Assembly: GCF_035046485.1 (NCBI RefSeq)
Contig: NC_085137.1
Coordinates: 7,789,977-7,853,976, forward strand
Source: Aedes albopictus
Taxonomy: Eukaryota; Arthropoda; Insecta; Diptera; Culicidae
Direction: 5' to 3'
DNA length: 64,000 nt
Shown: positions 56,466 to 64,000 of the stretch, piece by piece
How positions within the stretch are numbered: the stretch's first letter is position 1
Layout: each line of letters opens with the position of its first letter
Translations under genes and position numbers: made by a program
The notes under the pieces: model-generated
Database searches by the model: none
What the model was told of the DNA's origin: nothing
Seen by the model: the letters and a program-made list of their open reading frames with translations, nothing else

Positions 56466-56819
56466 TTCTTGAAACTTGAACTTGAACTTGAAGAATAAGA
56501 AATGTGCAGCTGTTTATGAATCAGTTCAGTAGGCCAGAGAAAGTATAGCACCTATCAGGTATCAGTAGGTCGGCTCTAGAGGCACGTTTTCCTCCATTCG
56601 GGAGGAATTCATCATTTACCTGACGGAGAAGGGAAGGAAAAAGGATAGGACATGGGAAAGGACAGGTAAGGGAATATGACGATACTCACAAAAGCGTGCC
56701 ACAATGGGTTCACATAGCGTCCTGAAAAGGACACTGTAATAACGCATAAGCGTACCAAAATGGGTTCAAACAATGCCCTGAGAAGGGCACTGTGATAACG
56801 CATAAAGCGAAAAGACAGC
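56466..56819 (-). other. 3' UTR and tail of the LOA-like LINE
   Basis: Minus-strand 3' UTR downstream of the RNase H-containing ORF. At 56694-56812 a unit of about 60 bp is repeated twice (GCGTRCCAMAATGGGTTCA ... AGGGCACTGTRATAACGCAT). It ends in a run of TTCAAG hexamers on the minus strand (56468-56493), a usual LINE tail. Confidence 0.6.
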
Positions 56820-58148
56820 CTATAGCTCTTTACCACAGCGGGTCAAAAGCAACAGAACGTCCTGAAGATTCAGGTTTCTGAAGTCAGTTTCACTTAATGT
56901 CTTAAAGTGTTTCCCGAGTACTCGGAAACGCAATTGAGCAAAAACTGGACAGTTACATATTAAATGATACAAAGTTCCATAATCGGATTCACAGCTATCA
57001 TAGGCAAATGAATCAGCTTGCTGAATATTCGCCATGTGATAACTGAGTCGGCAGTGGCCAGTCAATGCTTTGACCAGAATGCTGCAATTCTGCTTTGACA
57101 GATTTGTTAGATAATTTGCCACCCCTAGAGATGGCTCAGTACAATACAATTTTGTTTGACGACATGACTCCAAACTATTCCAGTATTGTTTGTGCTGAGT
57201 GGCAGCCCAGGTGTCAATCTGAAGCTTCACCCAACACTTGGATACCGGAATAGCTGGCTCAGGACCAATGAAGTCATGTGATGCTCCAGAGCGAGCTAAC
57301 TCATCAGCCAATTCATTTCCAGCGATGGGAGAATGGCCAGGTACCCATACAAGGTGAACAGCGTTTGCTGAATTCAGCTGCTCGATTTGAGTTCGACAAG
57401 CGATAACTATCTTCGACCTGGAGTTGGCCGAAGCAAGTGCTTTAATAGCAGCCTGGCTATCTGAACAGAAGTATATTACTTTGCCCATTACGTGCTGCTG
57501 AAGTGCTGATTGCACTCCGCACATAAGAGCAAATAATTTCGGCCTGAAAAACGGTACAGTGTCTACCAAGTGAATAAGACTGATACAGCCTTAGCTCACG
57601 AGAATAAACACCAGCACCTGCTCGACCTTTGAGAAGGGAGCCATCAGTGTAACATACGATGCCGTCTGAAATACTTCTCTCCAGATAACCAGATGTCCAC
57701 TCTTCCCGGGAAGGGAATTTCGTGGAAAATGTCCTATATGGAAAATTACAAGCAATTGTTAGATCGCTTGGAGCAAGGAGAACTTTGTCCCAACTCACCA
57801 AAAGTGGAAACAACGAGGTGTGGGAGTTGAAGAGAACGCTGCAGACATCGCCATTAAGCACACCCTTTGGAGATGGCCTAATTTGGTTGGGACCGTTCTC
57901 ACTTCGCCCTTTTGCCACCACACCAGACATCCAAAAGCCAATATTGGACGAACAACAGTTGTGTAAATCCATTTGATATACTTGGGTTCAAGACCCCAAG
58001 TTGTACCAAAGGTTCGCCGGCATTGCCCGAAGGCCATACAAGCTTTCTTGATTTTGAACTCAACATGAGGTATCCAGGTAAGCTTGGAATCAAGAATGAC
58101 TCCAACGTACTTTACCTGTTCAGTCACATTGATTTCAGAATCAAAGAA
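56820..58148 (-). pseudogene. LOA-like LINE ORF2, C-terminal part: RT thumb and RNase H
   Basis: Downstream of the copia insertion the minus strand carries VTEQVKYVGVILDSKLTWIP, TTVVRPILAFGCLVWW and then, after a frameshift near 57840, RNase H: YTDGS, FQAEI (near 57535, where another frameshift sits), FCSDSQAAI and VWVPGHSPIAGNELADELAR. These supply the catalytic D-E-D-H/D set of a ribonuclease H domain. A cysteine-rich end (CESDYGTLYHLICNCP) follows and the ORF stops at 56820. An RNase H after RT is found in the I, R1 and LOA groups, not in Jockey. Two frameshifts make this copy dead. The 5' part is at 62434-63981. Confidence 0.8.
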
Positions 58149-58292
58149 TGTTGAAGGTGCGACTGAAAACCTCAGCATGCCATGACTTTAGTTTATAGAT
58201 TTGAATTTTTGAATAAAATTTAGTTATTATTTGACCGTCTAGCAATCAAGTTGTTTTATTGCATTCGGTCCGACCTACGGCCACATCCCATA
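58149..58292 (+). repeat. 5' LTR, 144 bp
   Basis: It begins TGTTGAAGGTGCGACTGAAA and ends GGCCACATCCCATA (TG...TA). It is identical to the 3' LTR. A possible polyadenylation signal AATAAA is at about 58211. The AT-rich centre could serve as promoter. The usual TG...CA form ends in TA here; the limit is fixed by the target duplication. Confidence 0.95.
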
Positions 58293-58306
58293 GGTTATGG
58301 GCCATT
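58293..58306 (+). other. primer binding site (tRNA-Met fragment type)
   Basis: GGTTATGGGCCATT follows the LTR directly. Drosophila copia uses an internal fragment of initiator tRNA-Met, and its PBS also begins GGTTATGGGCC. That makes the same priming mode likely here. Confidence 0.75.
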
Positions 58307-58370
58307 TGGAAGAAAATTCCAAAAATTTTCAAGTTTTATAGTTTCCTCAAGATTTTTTCACGATCCCGAT

Positions 58371-59237
58371 ATGGACGGAAGCAAGTTCGGCCTGGAGAAG
58401 CTGAAGAGCGGCGGCTACGAATGCTGGCAATTCAAGGTGGAGATGCTGCTGGTGCGCGAAAACCTTTGGAAACACGTGACGGAGGCCACCCCAGAACCTC
58501 TGACGGACGCGTGGAAGGACGGAGACGCCAAAGCACGGGCCACCATCGTTTTGCTGGTCGACGACAGCCAACACCCGCTAATCCGGAACTGCAAGACCGC
58601 CAAGGAGACCTGGGAAGAGTTGCGGAAACACCACCAGAAGACGACGATGTGCACCCGCGTGTCGTACCTGAAAAAGCTGTGCAAAGCTGAGTACGCCGAC
58701 GACGGGGACATGGAGGGCCATCTGTTCCGCATGGAGGAGCTGTTCGCTAGCCTCGCAAACGCAGGACAGGAGCTGGAGCCAAGTCTGAAGGTGGCGATGG
58801 TGCTGAATAGCATGCCGTATTCGTTCGACATCCTGACGACAGCGTTGGAAAGCCGTTCCGACGACGAGCTCACCATGGAGCTGGTGAAGCGAAAGCTGCT
58901 GGATGAAGCACAGAAGCGAGCCGAAAAAAGCCACCGAGGTGAGTCGATTCTGCGTGCTGGTGGGGACAAAAAGTCAATTGTCTGCCACAATTGCCACAAG
59001 CCCGGACATTTCAAGCGCGAATGCCCAGCGTCAAGAGCTGAACGGGAACCCACAAATGGCGGTGCTAGCCAGAGCCACGTGTCGAAGAAAAAATCGAAAC
59101 CGAAGGCGACGGTTGGCATGGCAACGCCATTCGCATTCATGGTTGCTGCGACCGAGAGAGCATCGAACGTGTGGATTGTCGACTCTGGAGCAACATCGCA
59201 CATGTGCTGTGTGACCGTGCGTTTTTCGACGAGATAA
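58371..59237 (+). CDS. copia Gag with start of protease
   Basis: Starts MDGSKFGLEKLKSGGYECWQ, a usual copia Gag opening. An in-frame methionine also exists upstream in the LTR, but 58371 begins the conserved part. Residues 1-200 form the UBN2/DUF4219-type Gag fold (WEELRKHHQ, YLKKLCKAEYADDGDMEGHL, LNSMPYSFDILTTAL). A zinc knuckle CHNCHKPGHFKREC (CX2CX4HX4C) is at about 204-217. The frame goes on into the protease active site WIVDSGATSHM and stops at 59237 because of a frameshift just after it. The rest of the polyprotein is in the -1 frame. It packages genomic RNA into cytoplasmic particles. Confidence 0.9.
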   Translation: MDGSKFGLEKLKSGGYECWQFKVEMLLVRENLWKHVTEATPEPLTDAWKDGDAKARATIVLLVDDSQHPLIRNCKTAKETWEELRKHHQKTTMCTRVSYLKKLCKAEYADDGDMEGHLFRMEELFASLANAGQELEPSLKVAMVLNSMPYSFDILTTALESRSDDELTMELVKRKLLDEAQKRAEKSHRGESILRAGGDKKSIVCHNCHKPGHFKRECPASRAEREPTNGGASQSHVSKKKSKPKATVGMATPFAFMVAATERASNVWIVDSGATSHMCCVTVRFSTR

Positions 59238-62200
59238 AGCCAAGCACGGGGATTTCCATCACGCTGGCCGATGGGAACGAGACGTTGGTGAGAGGTGTCG
59301 GTTCGGGGCGCCTATTCTGCCAGGATGAAGAAGGTAAGCCACAAGAAGTTATTTTGTCTGAAGTGTTCTACGTCCCGGATTTGGAGTCGAACCTGATATC
59401 GGTCGGAAGACTGGTAGCCAAAGGAGCCGAGGTAATATTTTCTGGTCACCGGGGGTGTGTCATCCAACGCAACGGTGTTGTCGCTGCAGTAGCGAAGAAA
59501 ATCGGTGGGCTCTACCAGTTGAAGACTGCTAAGGAGTGCGGTATGGTTGCGTCCCTGCACAACAAAAATTGCATCCACCATTGGCACCGCAAATTAGGCC
59601 ACCGTGATCCTGATGCAATACATCGAGCGGCGCATGACGGTTTGGCTACCGGCGTGAACATCCAGAAATGTAGCGTGTTCCAAACGTGCGAGTGCTGCGT
59701 CGAAGGTAAGATTTCTCGGCTGCCATTTCCGAGGAAGGAGGACCGACAATCTGCGAAGGTGCTGGACATTATCCACACGGACATCTGTGGGCCGATGAAC
59801 ACCGTGTCGCCTGGTGGTTCACGGTATTTCCTCACGATGATTGACGACCACAGCCGGTACACCGTCGTGTATTTCCTCAAGAAGAAGTCGGAGGCTGCGG
59901 ATGTAATAGAGGATTACGTGAGTATGGTTAAAAATCGATTTGGAAGATGTCCGACTGTTGTTCGTTCCGACCAGGGAGGCGAATACAAATCGAAGCGTTT
60001 GGGACGATTCTATCGTGTCAATGGGATCGCTCCCCAGTACACGGCTGGCTACGCACCGGAGCAAAACGGTGTCACGGAGAGGAAAAACCGTTCGATCGTC
60101 GAGATGGCTCGATGCATGCTGATCGACGCGAAGATGGGCTACGAGTTCTGGGCGGAAGCGGTCAACACGGCCGTGCATTTGCAGAATATGCTACCATCGA
60201 GGTCCGTCAAGAGGACACCCTTCGAGCTCTGGTTTGGGAAGAAACCGGATTACGGACGATTGCACATTTTTGGGTGCACTGCGTTCGTTCACATTCCTCA
60301 AGAGAAGCGAAGCAAGTTGGCACCGAAGGCGCAAAAGTTGACGTTCGTCGGCTACTCGGACTGCCACAAGGCGTTCCGCTTCATCGACAAAGCGACGAAG
60401 AAGGTAGTCATAAGTCGTGATGTACGTTTCGTGGAAATGGAAGACGAAGTCGAAAACGAGGGTTCGACGCACCGGTCACCGTCAGCGACGATGGTGGAGT
60501 ACGAGTCAGTGCTTTCACGACCAGCTGTGGAAGACGAATCCGACGATGATGATGCCTCGGTTCAGGAGGAGTACGAGTCCGATTCCTCATCCTATGACTC
60601 ACCGTGTGAAGATGTGCTCGACGACGATGATTGCCATGGCAACGGGAATGAAGAAGAAGAGATGCCACTCCGGCGTTCTACTAGAAGCACGATGGGACAG
60701 AAACCAGTTCGATTCCGGGAGACCACCGGCTTGGCGCGCAAGCTTGTGGCGGAACCGAGAAGTTTCGCTGAAGCAGTCAACGGTCCAGAGGCGGCGCAGT
60801 GGCGTGCTGCAATGGATGATGAAATCAAGTCACTGAAGATGCACGGTACCTGGAAGCTGGCGAATCTGCCCGCTGATCGCAAACCCGTAGGCAGCAAGTG
60901 GATTTTCAAGCGCAAGGTCGACGAGAATGGCAACGTTGCGCAGTACAAGGCCAGACTGGTTGCGCAAGGATTCTCCCAGAAATTCGGGACGGACTTCGAC
61001 GAGGTGTTCGCCCCGGTAGTGCGACAGGTAACGTTCAGGGCGTTGCTCACAGTTGCCAGTGCGAAGAACATGCTAGTGAAACATGCCGACGTCAAAACGG
61101 CCTACCTCAACGGCGACCTGGATGAGATGGTCTACATGCGGCAACCGCCCGGCTACGAGGTGGGTGACAAGAGCTCCGTATGTTTGCTGCAGAAGAGTCT
61201 GTACGGTCTCAAGCAAGCGGGACACGTGTGGAACCGGAAATTTGATGGCGTCCTGAAGCAGCTAGGCTTCACGCAGTCAGCCAACGATCCGTGCTTGTAC
61301 GTTCGACGACGAGGCAACCAGTGTACGTATCTGGTCGTGTATGTGGACGATATGGTCATCGCTTGCCACACCGAAGAAGAGTATGCCGAACTGATGACAG
61401 CTCTAAACCGCAGCTTTACGGTAAAATCGTTGGGGGATATTAGCCATTTCCTAGGCATCCAAGTCCGGCGCAGCGAGGAGCAGTTTTCCCTCAATCAACG
61501 GATCTACATCCAGACGTTGTTGGAGCGTTTTGGGTTGACCGAAGCGAAGTCGTCGAAGATTCCTTTGGACCCTGGCCACCTGCAACAAAAGGAGGAGAGT
61601 GAGAAGCTGCCGAACAATCACCAGTACTCAAGCTTGATTGGTGGTTTGTTGTATGTGGCAGTGAACACCCGACCGGACATCGCGGTCAGCGTATCGATCC
61701 TTGGCCGATCAGTGAGCAACCCGTCACAGGCGGATTGGATGGAGGCGAAACGAATCCTCCGGTATCTCAAGCTCACCCAGGATCATGAGCTTGTACTGGG
61801 GCCAGGACAAGCGAGCATGGAGGTCTACGTCGACGCCGACTGGGCCGGTGATGCGAAAACCCGGAAGTCGAATTCCGGATTCTTGGTGACGTTCGGTGGT
61901 GGACCAATCCACTGGGCATCCCGGAAGCAAACATGTGTTGCGTTAAGCAGCACCGAAGCGGAATTTGTAGCGCTCGCCGAGTGCTGCCAAGAGGTGCAGT
62001 GGATCGACCGGTTGCTGAGCGATTTCGACGTGAACGTAGCGAAGCCAATTCGTATTCATGAGGAAAACCAATCGTGCATGAAGCAGCTGGAATCCGGTAA
62101 GGTAAACAACCGATCGAAGCACATCGACACGAAGTACCATTTCGTTCGCCAGATGTACCAGGAGGGCAAGATCTCGGTGCAATACTGTCCAACCGACAGC

Positions 62201-62326
62201 ATGGTTGCCGACATGCTAACGAAGCCGTTGACCAACCAGAAGCTGTCGAGGTTCCGCGTGGCAGCTGGTGTTCTTCCGTCGAGGAGGAGTGTTGAAGGTG
62301 CGACTGAAAACCTCAGCATGCCATGA
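59213..62326 (+). CDS. copia Pol: protease end, integrase, RT, RNase H
   Basis: The open frame runs 59171-62326, but real coding probably resumes at 59213 (DRAFFDEIKPS). In order it carries: the rest of protease (LADGNETLVRGVGSGRL); the integrase zinc domain HHWHRKLGH ... CECC; the integrase core with D in HTDICGP, D in RSDQGGEY and E in NGVTERKN, spaced D-35-E; the GKKPDYGRLHIFGCTAF block; an acidic linker; RVT_2 reverse transcriptase with KARLVAQGFSQKFGTDFDEV and YVDDM; RNase H with VYVDADWAG, SSTEAEFVAL and SKHIDTKYHFVR. It ends 37 nt inside the 3' LTR. All catalytic residues look intact. Only the shift in protease separates it from Gag. Confidence 0.92.
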   Translation, partial: DRAFFDEIKPSTGISITLADGNETLVRGVGSGRLFCQDEEGKPQEVILSEVFYVPDLESNLISVGRLVAKGAEVIFSGHRGCVIQRNGVVAAVAKKIGGLYQLKTAKECGMVASLHNKNCIHHWHRKLGHRDPDAIHRAAHDGLATGVNIQKCSVFQTCECCVEGKISRLPFPRKEDRQSAKVLDIIHTDICGPMNTVSPGGSRYFLTMIDDHSRYTVVYFLKKKSEAADVIEDYVSMVKNRFGRCPTVVRSDQGGEYKSKRLGRFYRVNGIAPQYTAGYAPEQNGVTERKNRSIVEMARCMLIDAKMGYEFWAEAVNTAVHLQNMLPSRSVKRTPFELWFGKKPDYGRLHIFGCTAFVHIPQEKRSKLAPKAQKLTFVGYSDCHKAFRFIDKATKKVVISRDVRFVEMEDEVENEGSTHRSPSATMVEYESVLSRPAVEDESDDDDASVQEEYESDSSSYDSPCEDVLDDDDCHGNGNEEEEMPLRRSTRSTMGQKPVRFRETTGLARKLVAEPRSFAEAVNGPEAAQWRAAMDDEIKSLKMHGTWKLANLPADRKPVGSKWIFKRKVDENGNVAQYKARLVAQGFSQKFGTDFDEVFAPVVRQVTFRALLTVASAKNMLVKHADVKTAYLNGDLDEMVYMRQPPGYEVGDKSSVCLLQKSLYGLKQAGHVWNRKFDGVLKQLGFTQSANDPCLYVRRRGNQCTYLVVYVDDMVIACHTEEEYAELMTALNRSFTVKSLGDISHFLGIQVRRSEEQFSLNQRIYIQTLLERFGLTEAKSSKIPLDPGHLQQKEESEKLPNNHQYSSLIGGLLYVAVNTRPDIAVSVSILGRSVSNPSQADWMEAKRILRYLKLTQDHELVLGPGQASMEVYVDADWAGDAKTRKSNSGFLVTFGGGPIHWASRKQTCVALSSTEAEFVALAECCQEVQWIDRLLSDFDVNVAKPIRIHEENQSCMKQLESGKVNNRSKHIDTKYHFVRQMYQEGKISVQYCPTDSMVADMLTKPLTNQKLSRFRVAAGVLPSRRSVEGATENLSMP
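62281..62289 (+). other. polypurine tract
   Basis: GAGGAGGAG lies immediately before the 3' LTR, the expected position of the plus-strand primer. It is inside the end of the pol coding sequence. Confidence 0.75.
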
Positions 62327-62433
62327 CTTTAGTTTATAGATTTGAATTTTTGAATAAAATTTAGTTATTATTTGACCGTCTAGCAATCAAGTTGTTTTAT
62401 TGCATTCGGTCCGACCTACGGCCACATCCCATA
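62290..62433 (+). repeat. 3' LTR, 144 bp
   Basis: Identical to the 5' LTR. Its first 37 bases encode the last residues of Pol and the stop codon. Confidence 0.95.
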
Positions 62434-63093
62434 AAGAAACGTAAAGGTCGAACACCATTACGGTTTCGCTTTTCCGTGAAAAGAACAATAGATGTTTTAC
62501 TCGGATTAACCGAAAGGCCATATTGGCGACACCAACCCTCAACTACCTGAAGAGCGTTTTGCATCAGGTCGAAAGGGTGCTGATGCACATACCGACTAAC
62601 AATGTTAGGTAGTCGTCGGCGAAACCATAAGTAGGAAAACCGCTATTATTGAGTTGTATCTGCGTATCTGCTACGTTGTGTGCGTATCTGCTACGAGATT
62701 CCACAAAAGTGGGGAAAAGACTCCCCCTTGGGGGCATCCACAAACACTCAATTTCCTAATCCCTACTTGATGCAATGTCGAGAAGAGATGTCGGTTTTGA
62801 GCATTTGGTGAATCCAATTGGAAATCATTGGAGATATACCATGACCCCGTGCGGCTTCCAATATGCCATCGAAGGGCACGTTGTCAAAGGCACCCTCGAT
62901 ATCTAAGACACCTAACATCTAACACCCAAGCAAGATTGCTTTTGAGCGAATTGTTTCTCGATATCGTAAACAACTTTGTGTAAAAGAGTCACAGTGGACT
63001 TTCCAGATTGGTAAACATGTTGGTTCACATGAAGAGGCACGTTGGCCAGATGAACATCACGGATGTGATGATCGACTATGCGTTCTAAGCATT
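62434..63093 (-). pseudogene. LOA-like LINE ORF2, RT palm with catalytic box
   Basis: Read on the minus strand in several frames: the palm A motif LDIEGAFDNVPFDGILEAAR (about 62915-62855), then CPQGGVFSPLLWNLVADTHT (about 62740-62680), the catalytic box YGFADDYLTLLVG (about 62630-62590), and LMQNALQVVEGWCRQYGLSV with NPSKTSIVLF (62580-62490). A tandem duplication of about 17 bp (GCGTATCTGCTAC twice, 62659-62694) and other small indels break the frame. Catalytic aspartates in motif A and in F-A-D-D are present. The copia insertion cuts the ORF at 62434. Confidence 0.75.
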
Positions 63094-63981
63094 TCAGAAA
63101 AAAAAAGAGGTCAAACTGATAGGTCTGAAGCTCTTTGCTTCGTCATACCACGCGCGACCCACTTTCGGAATAAACTTAACAGTAATATCCCGCCAGGATT
63201 TGGGAATATACCCTGTAGCAAAACTGCCAACAAGTAGTTGTTTCAAAATATGTTTGAAATGATCAAATCTCTTCTGAAGCAAAATAGGATAAATCCCATC
63301 TGCCCCAGGAGATTTGAAAGGAGCAAAGCTATTAAGTGCCCATTCAATCGATTCTAAAGTTATACTACTCGAAGCCGAAGCTAAAGAATCATAACTACAA
63401 GAAAAGAAATCAGGTTCATCCGAAAATGTAATATCCACACATCCGGGGAAGTGTGTACTGAATAAACATTCCAAAAATACCTCATCAGAGAAAGTGAAAA
63501 CACCATTTGGCAAACGAAGTTCGTTCACTTGAAAATCCTTAGATTTTGCAAGGATTTTGTTCAATCGACTGGCTTCACTCAGACTGGAAACATTTGTACC
63601 AAGGTTTTTCCAGCCGGATCGTTCAGCAGACCGGAGAGCTTTCTGGTAGGCCTTGCGAGCCGACCTGAAAGCCTCCGATCCAGCCGAACGTCGTCTGTTC
63701 CAACTCTTTCTACATTGTTTCCTGAGCTTCGCCAGATCGTAGTTCCACCAAGGGGTTCCTCTTGTGATCTTCACAGACCGTAGAGGGCATGCTTCTTCAA
63801 AAGCTTCCATGATGAAGGCCGTTGTAGTATCAACGGCATCATCTAAATCACTTGGAGTGTCAATTGATGGTGAGTATCCATGAAATTTGGCTGCAACCAA
63901 ATCGGTAAAGAAATCCCAGTTGGTTGACCGGGGATTCCTGAAACGCAAAGTTTGCGAAGTAACATTCACATGTTCAAACAA
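63094..63981 (-). pseudogene. LOA-like LINE ORF2, linker and RT fingers (truncated by window edge)
   Basis: An open frame of 295 codons. It holds the endonuclease-RT linker (TPWWNYDLAKLRKQCRKSWN, KAYQKALRSAERSGWKNL) and the first RT motifs (SPGADGIYPILLQKRFDHFK, YIPKSWRDITVKFIPKVGRA, AKSFRPISLTSFF). FRPISLTSF is a LOA-clade style motif. Endonuclease and ORF1 must lie beyond 64000. The frame breaks at 63094, where the neighbouring pieces continue in other frames. Aedes Lian-type elements are the closest fit I can think of. Confidence 0.75.
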
Positions 63982-64000
63982 GATGTAGCGATGGTCAGAT

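Larger units (their letters stand above)
58144..62438 (+). mobile_element. full-length Ty1/copia retrotransposon with target duplication
   Basis: The element spans 58149-62433, flanked by the 5-bp duplication AAGAA (58144-58148 and 62434-62438). Two 144-bp LTRs, a primer binding site, Gag, protease, integrase, reverse transcriptase, RNase H and a polypurine tract are all present in copia order (integrase before RT). It sits inside the LOA-like LINE and opposite to it. The LTRs are identical over their whole length as read, so the insertion is young. Confidence 0.95.

Noticed and set aside
58415..59203. 262-codon minus ORF opposite copia Gag
   Set aside because: Shadow of the Gag reading frame; serine and cysteine-rich composition mirrors Gag codon use.

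Overview
The window is a transposon-dense stretch of an insect nuclear genome, almost certainly a culicine mosquito of the Aedes type. That assignment is inference. It rests on the mix of RNase H-bearing LINE families, tRNA-derived SINEs resembling the Aedes Feilai group, a Ty1/copia element of the insect tRNA-fragment-primed kind, many TA-flanked MITEs, and AT-rich DNA with no operons, tRNA genes or rRNA genes. I recognise no intact host gene. A few ORFs with splice-donor-like ends are listed as weak candidate exons.

Layout. 1-4.5 kb: AT-rich DNA, a degenerate GGAATTC-type array and a 355-bp foldback. 4.5-6.7 kb: a LINE scrap, then unassigned sequence. 6.7-12 kb: a minus-strand R1-like LINE split by a minus-strand I-like LINE, which is itself broken by a foldback and by an insertion carrying a perfect 111-bp-arm palindrome. 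12.2-21.1 kb: several members of one modular satellite-bearing element family, called HINE-like here, with a nested TA-MITE, a hAT element, a long-TIR foldback and a mariner relic. 21-24.7 kb: SINEs and a foldback. 24.9-27.7 kb: a nearly complete HINE-like element with a third SINE type inside it. 27.9-31 kb: degenerate array with a strand switch. 31-33.7 kb: unassigned. 33.7-35 kb: a dead LINE on the plus strand. 35.3-43 kb: a nest in which a minus HINE-like element contains a 403-bp perfect palindrome, two MITEs and a hAT element; the hAT contains a plus HINE-like element, which in turn holds a SINE and a foldback. 43-48.1 kb: unassigned DNA, a 947-bp TA-MITE and a second palindromic element with the same core. 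48.6-52.9 kb: the longest degenerate array. 53-56.4 kb: SINE fragments and unassigned DNA. 56.5-64 kb: a minus-strand LOA-like LINE with an RNase H domain, interrupted by a full-length copia element with identical 144-bp LTRs and a 5-bp target duplication.

The most interesting structure is the HINE-like family. It has a hairpin terminus, a TG-rich microsatellite, a ~152-bp satellite carrying one AACCGGTT palindrome per unit, in some copies a ~146-bp satellite carrying several GCCATCTTG-type motifs per unit, and a conserved far end. The perfect 403-bp palindrome and the two foldbacks whose arms carry a hammerhead-like core are the next best leads. All family and clade names come from reading the sequence alone and need a database search to confirm.
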